Program-made: the position numbers and the translations under genes | Shown: positions 57,689 to 64,000 of the stretch, one piece after another | Numbering within the stretch: position 1 is the first letter of the stretch | Layout: every line of letters begins with the position of its first letter | The notes under the pieces: generated by a model | What the model was told of the DNA's origin: nothing | Seen by the model: the letters and a program-made list of their open reading frames with translations, nothing else | Database searches by the model: none | Assembly (NCBI RefSeq): GCF_048569485.1 | Contig: NC_134356.1 | Coordinates: 465,577,820 to 465,641,819, forward strand | Direction: 5' to 3' | Length of the DNA: 64,000 bases | From: Anomaloglossus baeobatrachus | Taxonomy: Eukaryota; Chordata; Amphibia; Anura; Aromobatidae

Positions 57689-58278
57689 GGGGCACTTTGC
57701 ACACTACGACATCGCAGGTGTGATGTCGGTGGGTTAAAATTGAAAGTGACGCACATCCGGCGTCGCAGGCGATATCGTAGTGTGTAAAGCATTTTTGATA
57801 CGATTAACGAGCGCAAAAGTGTCGTTATCGTATCATCGGTGTAGCCTCGGTCATTTCCATGAATTGGGAAGGACTGATGTTACGATGTTGTTCCTCGTTC
57901 CTGCGGCAGCACACATCTCTGTGTGTAAAGCCGCAGGAGTGAGGAACATCTCCTACCTGCGTCCTGCGGCTCACGCCAGCTATGCGGAAGGAAGAAGGTG
58001 GGCGGGATGTTTACGTCCCGCTTATCTCCGCCCCTCCGCTTCTATTGGCCACCTGCCCTGTGACGTCGCTATGACGCCGCACGACCCGCTCCCTTAATAA
58101 GGAGGCGGGTCATCGGCCAGAGCGACGTCGCAGAGCCTGTGAGTGCATGTGAAGCTGGCGTAGCGATAATGTTCGCTACGCCAGCTATCACCATGATATC
58201 GCAGCTGCGACGGGGCGGGGAATATCGCGCTCGGCATCGCAGCATCGGCTTGCGATGTCGTAGTGTGCAAAGTGCCCC
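57689..58278. mobile_element. Harbinger-like MITE with promoter-like core
   Basis: TTA is at 57686-57688 (shared) and 58279-58281. The TIR is GGGGCACTTTGCACACTACG and its complement. CCGCCCCTCCGC, inverted CCAAT and TGACGTCGC lie at 58029-58070. Confidence 0.86.
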
Positions 58279-58281
58279 TTA

Positions 58282-58434
58282 GTGTAAAAAACGGACCAAC
58301 AACTGACATCAAAAACGGCAAGAGAAAAACAAGCAACCAACGTGAGCACAGCATTTCTGGTTTCTCATAGACTTTACTGGGATAAGGATACTGCACCAAA
58401 AACACATCAAAAACTGCACTGTGCACACAGGGCC
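58282..58434. mobile_element. MITE fragment in the same train
   Basis: It lies between TTA at 58279 and TTA at 58435-58437. It ends ...TGTGCACACAGGGCC, like the piece at 19940-20172. Confidence 0.5.
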
Positions 58435-58676
58435 TTAGGCTACGTGCCCACAATCAGCTTTTGATGAGATTTTGAAGTTGCAGCATTTCTGCATCTATTA
58501 TATAAATTAGGTTACTTGCAATTTTTCTATATGTTGTTTTAATTGTGTTTTTGACACTGTTTTTGTCTCTTGTTGGTATGTCATGTTTTAAAGGGAACCT
58601 GTGAGGTGCAATATGCACCCAGAACCACGAGCAGTTCTGTGTGTATGATGCTAATCCCTGCCTAACCGTCCCTGTA

Positions 58677-60243
58677 CAGTCATGGCCAAAAGTTTTGAGA
58701 ATGCTACAAATATTAATTTTTACAAAGTCTACTGCTTAAGTTTTTCTAATGGCAATTTGCATATACTCCAGAATGTCATAAAGAGTGATCAGCTTAACAG
58801 CAATTACTTGCAAAGTCAATATTGGCTAAGAAAATGAACTTCAACCCCCAAAACACATTTCAACATCATTGCATTCCTGCCTTAAAAGGAGCAGCTAACA
58901 TTGTTTTAGTGATTGTTCCATTAACACAGGTGTGGGTGTTGATGAGGACAGGGCTGGAGATCAATCAGTCATGATTAAGTAAGAATGACACCACTGGACA
59001 CTTTAAAAGGAGGCTGGTGCTTGGTATCATTGTTTCTCTTCAGTTAACCATGGTTATCTCTAAAGAAACACGTGCAGCCATCATTGCTCTGCACAAAAAT
59101 GGCCTAACAGGGAAGAATATCGCAGCTATAAAGATTGCACCTCAGTCAACAATCTATCGCATCATCAAGAACTTCAAGGAGAGAGCTTCCATTGTTGCCA
59201 AAAAGGCTCCAGGGCACCCAAGAAGGACCAGCAAACGCCAGGACTGTATCTTAAAACTGTTTCAGCTGCGGGATCGGACTACCAGCAGTGCCGAGCTAGC
59301 TCAGCAATGGCAGCAGGCTGGTGTGAGTGCTTCTGCACGCACTGTGAGGCGGAGACTCTTTGAGCAAGGCCTGGTTTCAAGGAGGGCAGCAAAGAAGCCA
59401 CTTCTCTCCAGAAAAAACATCAGTGACCGACTGATATTCTGCAAAAGGTACAGGGAGTGGACTGCTGAGGACTGGGGTAAAGTAATTTTCTCAGATGAAT
59501 CCCCTTTTCGATTGTTTGGGACATCTGGAAAACAGCTTATTAGGAGAAGAAGAGGTGAGCGCTACCACCAGTCTTGTCTCATGCCAACTGTTAAGCATCC
59601 TGAAACGATTCATGTGTGGGGTTGCTTCTCAGCCAAGGGAATCGGCTCACTCACAATCTTGCCTAAAAACACAGCCATGAATAAAGAATGGCACCAGAAT
59701 GTCCTCCAAGAGCAACTTCTCCCAACTGTTCAAGAGCAGTTTGGCGCCCAACAATGCCTTTTCCAGCATGATGGAGCACCTTGCCATAAAGCAAAGGTGA
59801 TCACTAAATGGCTCATGGAACAAAACATAGAGATTTTGGGTCCATGGCCTGGAAACTCCCCAGATCTTAATCCCATTGAGAACTTGTGGGCAATCATCAA
59901 GAGACGGGTGGACAAACAAAAACCAACAAATTCTGGCAAAATGCAAGCATTGCTTATGCAAGAATTGACATCTATCAGTCAGGATTTGGTCCAGAAGTTG
60001 ATTGAGAGCATGCCAGGGAGAATTGCAGAGGTCCTGAAGAAGAAGGGTCAACACTGCAAATATTGACTTACTGCATTAACTCATTCTAACTGTCAATATA
60101 ACCTTTTGGTACTCATAATATGATTGCAATTATATTTCTGTATGTGATGTAAACATCAGACAAACACAATTAAAAACCAGAGGGCAACAGATCATGTGAA
60201 AATATAATTTTGGTGTCATTCTCAAAACTTTTGGCCATGACTG
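58677..60243 (+). mobile_element. Tc1/mariner transposon, DD35E (Traveler-like), complete
   Basis: The TA duplication is at 58675-58676 and 60244-60245. TIRs begin CAGTCATGGCCAAAAGTTTT on both ends. The 1567-bp element has an uninterrupted transposase. Confidence 0.9.
59050..60066 (+). CDS. Tc1/mariner transposase, DD35E, open frame
   Basis: This is a 338-residue cut-and-paste transposase. I choose the ATG at 59050 (MVISKETRAAI) over an in-frame upstream one at 59017, because the family starts with this helix-turn-helix. The N-terminal DNA-binding half includes GLTGKNIAAIKIAPQSTIYR and the GHPRRT hook. Catalytic residues are Asp in FSDESPFRLF, Asp in FQHDGAPCHKA and Glu in LNPIENLW. Thirty-five residues lie between the last two, one more than in Tc1. 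That spacing fits the DD35E Traveler group described in vertebrates. It ends GQHCKY. There are no stops or frameshifts, so the copy is probably recent. Confidence 0.9.
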   Translation: MVISKETRAAIIALHKNGLTGKNIAAIKIAPQSTIYRIIKNFKERASIVAKKAPGHPRRTSKRQDCILKLFQLRDRTTSSAELAQQWQQAGVSASARTVRRRLFEQGLVSRRAAKKPLLSRKNISDRLIFCKRYREWTAEDWGKVIFSDESPFRLFGTSGKQLIRRRRGERYHQSCLMPTVKHPETIHVWGCFSAKGIGSLTILPKNTAMNKEWHQNVLQEQLLPTVQEQFGAQQCLFQHDGAPCHKAKVITKWLMEQNIEILGPWPGNSPDLNPIENLWAIIKRRVDKQKPTNSGKMQALLMQELTSISQDLVQKLIESMPGRIAEVLKKKGQHCKY

Positions 60244-61053
60244 TATACACTAGCATAGATAAAGAGATCTTTAGAAAAAGTATTTCTAAAGATCCCTTAT
60301 CATATGCTAATGAGGGCAGGGACTAGTCGCAAGGGCATTAGTTTCCTTGGCTAGTCGGTCCCCTTAGCATGTAAGCACGGCCTTGTGGGCGTGCTAACAT
60401 GAAAATGAATGCGCAGAGTCAGAGGATGATCTCACTCACCTCTCTGCTGCTACCGCGCCCAACTCGTGGATTTCGGCTCAGTGCGCATGATCCCAGACTT
60501 TCGGTCATGCGGACTACACAAGTTTGAAGCCAGGACTCGTACACCCGGGTTTATAGTGCGCATGACCGAAAGTCCGGGGATCATGCGCACTGAGCTGAAA
60601 TCCAGGAGTCGGGTACAGTAGCAGCAGAAAGGTGATTGTGACCATCCTCTGACGCTGTGCATTAATTAGCATGTTAGTACACCCACAGGGGCATGCTTAC
60701 ATGCTAAGCGGCCGACTAGCCAGGGGAACTAACGCCCAGGGGACTAGATGCTGGCCTCATTAGCATATGATAGGGATCTTTAGAAATACTTTTTGTAAAG
60801 ATCCCTTTATCTATGCTACTAGATACAGGAACGATTAGGCAGGGATTAGCAAAATGCACCTAGAACTGCTCATGGTTCTGAGTGCATATTGCACCTGAGA
60901 GGTTCACGTTAATTAAAGCTGCTTTATTTTTGATGCTTGGCTTTGACAAAACTTTGATAAATTGATGTGCAGATTACATGCGTTTTTACACAATGAAAAC
61001 ACACTAATAACGCATGTGCATTTTTACCTGCGGATTCTGTGCATCTAATGTAA

Positions 61054-61623
61054 AGGCCGCTTTACATGCTGCGATATCGTGACCGAAATCGCTAGCATGG
61101 GTACCCGCCCCCATCGGTTGTGCGACACGGGCAAATCGCTGCCCGTGGCGCACAACATCGCGCGCACCCGTCACACTACTTGCCTGCCCTGCGACTTCGC
61201 TGTGACTGGCGAACCGCCTCCTTTCTAAGGGGGCGCTTCGTTCGGCGTCACAGCAGTGTCACTGAACCGCTGCCCAATAGAAGCGGAGGGGTGGAGATGA
61301 GCGGGACGAACATCCCGCCCACCCCCTTCCTTCCGCATTGCGGGCAGGATGCAGGTAAGGAGAGGTTCCTCGTTCTTGCGGCGTCACACATAGCGATGTG
61401 TGCTGCCGCAGGAAGGAGGAACTACATCGTTACTGCAGCAGCAACGATATTAGAGAATGGACCCCCATGTCACCAATGAGTGATTTTGCACGTTTTTGCG
61501 ATGATGCAAAATCGCTAATAGGTGTCACACGCAACGGCATCGCTAAAGCGACCGGATGTGCGTCACAAATTCCGTGACCCCAACGAGATCGCTTGAGCGA
61601 TGTCGCAGCGTGTAAAGCGGCCT
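61054..61623. mobile_element. Harbinger-like MITE with promoter-like core
   Basis: TAA is at 61051-61053 and 61624-61626. The TIR is AGGCCGCTTTACATGCTGCG with the complement of AGGCCGCTTTACACGCTGCG. CCAATAGAAGCGG is at about 61274. Confidence 0.86.
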
Positions 61624-61830
61624 TAAGTCTAAGGAGAAGATCCGCACACAAAACTCACCGTACCCACAAGAGAAATTGACATGCTGCGGATTGGATAAAC
61701 GCACCGCAGACAGTTTACGCTGAGTAATAAAGGAGCACAGCGGGCAGGAGATTTCCCAAAGTCACATCCACTTTGCTGGAACTGTTTTTGAAAATTTGTA
61801 ACGTCAAAAATGCATTGTGTGCACGCAGCC

Positions 61831-62287
61831 GACATGAAGCACATCTCCTCTGTCCAGTACAAATCCCAGTTTAAATAAAGCCAAATGTTTGCAGGTCTAC
61901 AGGAGGCCTAAATACATGGAACACCTCCCCTCTAGAAACCACAGGACCCAGGATTCCATGTACAAAGCTAAAGCTTAGAATGTGTGCAAAGCAGCTGCCC
62001 AAAACAAAGTGCATCTAAGTCCAGGGAGAGTCAATCTTCAAGATGTCTCATCAGGCCAAGTGATTACTTATCCCCTCTAATTGACCTTTGCTCTCCTTTC
62101 ATATTAAGGATTCAGCCAGGCGTCTAGTTGGAGTATTGTGAATTCCTGCCCTGTAGAATCATCTCAGACATGATGTTGTGGCTGTGAGCAATGTGAGCAT
62201 ACTGCTGATCTGTGAGAAGCCTGCAGAGATGGTATGTGATAATGGCACCTGGCAGGCGACTATATACCTGCAGCTATTTCACCTCAG
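61831..62287. other. Intronic sequence, no gene
   Basis: Nothing was recognised. Confidence 0.3.
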
Positions 62288-62290
62288 TAA

Positions 62291-62821
62291 GGCTACTTTC
62301 ACACTTGCGTTGAACGGCGTCCGTTGCATTGCGTTGTGTGACGGTTGCGTTGCATACAATGGCACAACGGATGCAACGGATCGTACAAAACAACGGAAAG
62401 CAGGTTTTTTTTACATTTTTTTAAATTTTTTTTTTCTTCTTTACAGTTTTACACATGCCGGCAGCCGGGCGCTCAGCTGAGCGCTTTCAATAGCCGGCGG
62501 CCGGGCGCTCAGCTGAACGTTCGGCCACCGAGACACAAAATAAAGTTTCTGTGATATAAAAAAAAAAAAAAAATGAGCATGCGCAGTGAAAAATAAAGGT
62601 TTGCGCCGCTCAAAAAAAGTTACATGCTGCGTTTCTTCCGCCGACGCAGCGTCAAAATAATGACGCTGCGTCGTGCAGTGGATGCAACGCAAGAGTATCC
62701 GTTGCTATCCGTAGCTAATAGAAGTCTATGAGGAATATAACGGTTTCCTGCAACGGTTACCGTAATTCCTCAAGGCTGCGGATAGCAACGGAAGCCGTCC
62801 AACGCAAGTGTGAAAGTAGCC
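62291..62821. mobile_element. Harbinger-like MITE, 531 bp
   Basis: TAA is at 62288-62290 and 62822-62824. The TIR is GGCTACTTTCACACTTGCG and its complement. It contains an A-run at 62559-62573. Confidence 0.88.
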
Positions 62822-62884
62822 TAACGTGTACCTCCCTGTACACATAACCTATGTATGCCCATATGGACCCTTCAGGTAAATTAC

Positions 62885-63290
62885 CTTAATTTGACTTAAT
62901 TTGTCACCAGATTTGTCCCTTATAAGCTGCGGCCACCACCAATAAGCCCTTATATATAGCATTCTAGAATACGGTATATTAGAGCCCAGGCCGCTATGTA
63001 TAACATAAAAAAACAGCTTTTATTATACTCACCTGCAGGGTGGTCCAGTCCGATGGCCGTCACTGGTCTCAGTCCAGCGCCTCCTCTCTTCTTGCTATCA
63101 CAATCCTCTTTCCTGCTCCGTGTGGATGACATGTCCCAGGTCATCCACACAGTGTCCTCCACGGCACTCCTGCGTCCTCGCTCTTCTCTCTGCCCTGCTG
63201 AGAACAGCGCAAAAGGGAAAGGTCAAAGAACGCACCTGCATGCGCATCACAGAATCTAGCGCCCATAACCTGTAATATATTTCACAGGAA
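62885..63290. repeat. Kolobok-like MITE fragment
   Basis: TTTGTCACCAGATTTG and ATAAGCTGCGGCCACCACC match the left parts of 21676 and 35819. The termini are eroded. Confidence 0.6.
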
Positions 63291-63434
63291 AGGCATCCAG
63301 GTCGTCTCTGTACTTTTAAAGTGAATGAACCATTGCAATATCATGTGGCAGAGAGGTACTTTGTCTCACTGCTCTTACAGTAAAGAATCTGCGTATGTGA
63401 TGATGATTAAACGTTCTTTCCTTTAGACATAGAG

Positions 63435-64000
63435 CAGGGGTGTCAAACTCATTTTCATTCAGGGCCACATCAGCATTATGGTTGCCCTCAAAGGGTCACT
63501 TTGAATTGTAAGGCTTCATATGGATCTCCATGCAACACTGTATGAGCAATGTAAAAACTTGTCAGGGTCTATAAGTGAGCTGTCCCTGGGTTGTAGGGCT
63601 ATACTAGAGCTGTTCCTGGGTACTAAGACTATACGAGAGCTGTCTCCCTGGGTAGTAGGAGTATACAACAGCCGTCCCTGAGTAGTAGGACTATACGAGA
63701 GCTGTCCCTGTGTACTAGGGCTGGGGTAGTAGGGCTATACGACCACTGTCGGTGGGTAGTAGAGTTTTAAGAGATTTGTCCCTGGTTAATAGGGCTATAA
63801 GAGATGTCCCTGTGTAATAAGGCTAAGAGCGCTTTTCTTAGGTAGTAGGGTTAAGAGAGTTGTCCCTGGATAGTAGGGCTAAGGATGCTGTCCCTGCTTT
63901 GTAGGGCTAGGGGTGCTGTCCCTGCGTTGCAGGGCTACAGGTGCTGTTGTAGGGTTAAAGGCGCTGTTGTAAGGTTAAGGGTGCTGTTCCTGGTTGTAAA
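63435..64000. mobile_element. hAT-like element with minisatellite (runs off window)
   Basis: It begins CAGGGGTGTCAAACTCATTT, the same style of end as 23812. From about 63560 it consists of roughly 30-bp repeats of the kind GGGCTATACGAGAGCTGTCC + CTGGGTAGTA. The right end lies outside the window. Confidence 0.65.

Larger units (their letters stand above)
58592..60908. mobile_element. TTAA-type MITE (Kolobok-like), K6, split by Tc1
   Basis: TTAA is at 58588-58591 and 60909-60912. The ends are AGGGAACCTGTGAGGTGC and the complement of CGTGAACCTCTCAGGTGC. Inner palindrome arms include GTGCGCATGACCGAAAGTCC at about 60555. The host text GTTTTAA...AAAGCTGC on either side matches the uninterrupted 5210-5230. 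Confidence 0.82.
58438..61830 (+). mobile_element. MITE family A, copy 3, host of a three-level nest
   Basis: It starts GGCTACGTGCCCACAATCAG after TTA (58435-58437) and ends near ...GTGTGCACGCAGCC. It is split by K6 (58592-60908) and by the MITE at 61054-61623. Confidence 0.65.

Noticed and set aside
15000-64000. klf13 exon 2 (zinc fingers 2 and 3)
   Set aside because: Looked for FARSDELARH and RSDHLTKH-type text in all frames and found none. It must lie downstream.

Overview
The window is vertebrate nuclear DNA, and almost certainly from a frog or toad with a large, transposon-rich genome. The evidence is one recognisable host exon (klf13), many palindromic 3-bp-TSD (TTA/TAA) and TTAA-TSD MITEs, three Tc1-like transposons, tRNA-derived SINEs, solo LTRs and hAT elements carrying internal minisatellites. 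The anuran assignment (probably Neobatrachia) rests on recognising repeat styles from memory, not on a search.

Layout. 1-10.3 kb: the klf13 upstream flank, a pile of nested repeats that includes a retroposed element with a well-formed hammerhead ribozyme (1203-1769), a three-MITE train (2414-3701), two solo LTRs (5339-6433, 6962-8128) and a 55-bp minisatellite (8146-9375). 10.3-11.73 kb: GC-rich klf13 promoter/5'UTR and coding exon 1 (11281-11731, + strand), ending in a canonical splice donor. The second klf13 exon (zinc fingers 2 and 3) was not seen, so 11.73-64 kb is read as part of a first intron of more than 52 kb. 11.8-14.77 kb: one 43/33/30-bp minisatellite family that begins about 75 bp after the donor. 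15-64 kb: trains of Harbinger-like MITEs, Kolobok-like and piggyBac-like TTAA elements, hAT elements with minisatellites (23.8-24.8, 48.2-50.2, 63.4 kb to the end), two Tc1-like elements with open transposase frames (26152-27189, DD34E; 59050-60066, DD35E), one broken Tc1 (52778-54733), and a 27-bp array that repeats a 5' splice-site-like motif 26 times (46243-46972).

The most unusual signal is a group of four insertions (1203-1769, 3845-5081, 42152-42679, 54018-54540). Each is flanked by a 13-16 bp target-site duplication of target-primed type, and each is internally a more-than-one-unit tandem copy or a snap-back inverted copy. Two of them carry minimal-stem-III hammerhead ribozymes. This fits retrozyme or Penelope-like elements copied from circular or multimeric ribozyme-processed RNA. 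A second theme is that Harbinger-like MITEs sit end to end sharing a single TTA/TAA, and that at least twelve of the roughly 500-570-bp family carry a CCAAT-box/GC-box/CRE-like module. Apart from klf13 exon 1 and the transposases, no open frame looks like a real gene. The long frames at 8.4-9.4, 12-15 and 46-47 kb are stop-free tandem repeats.
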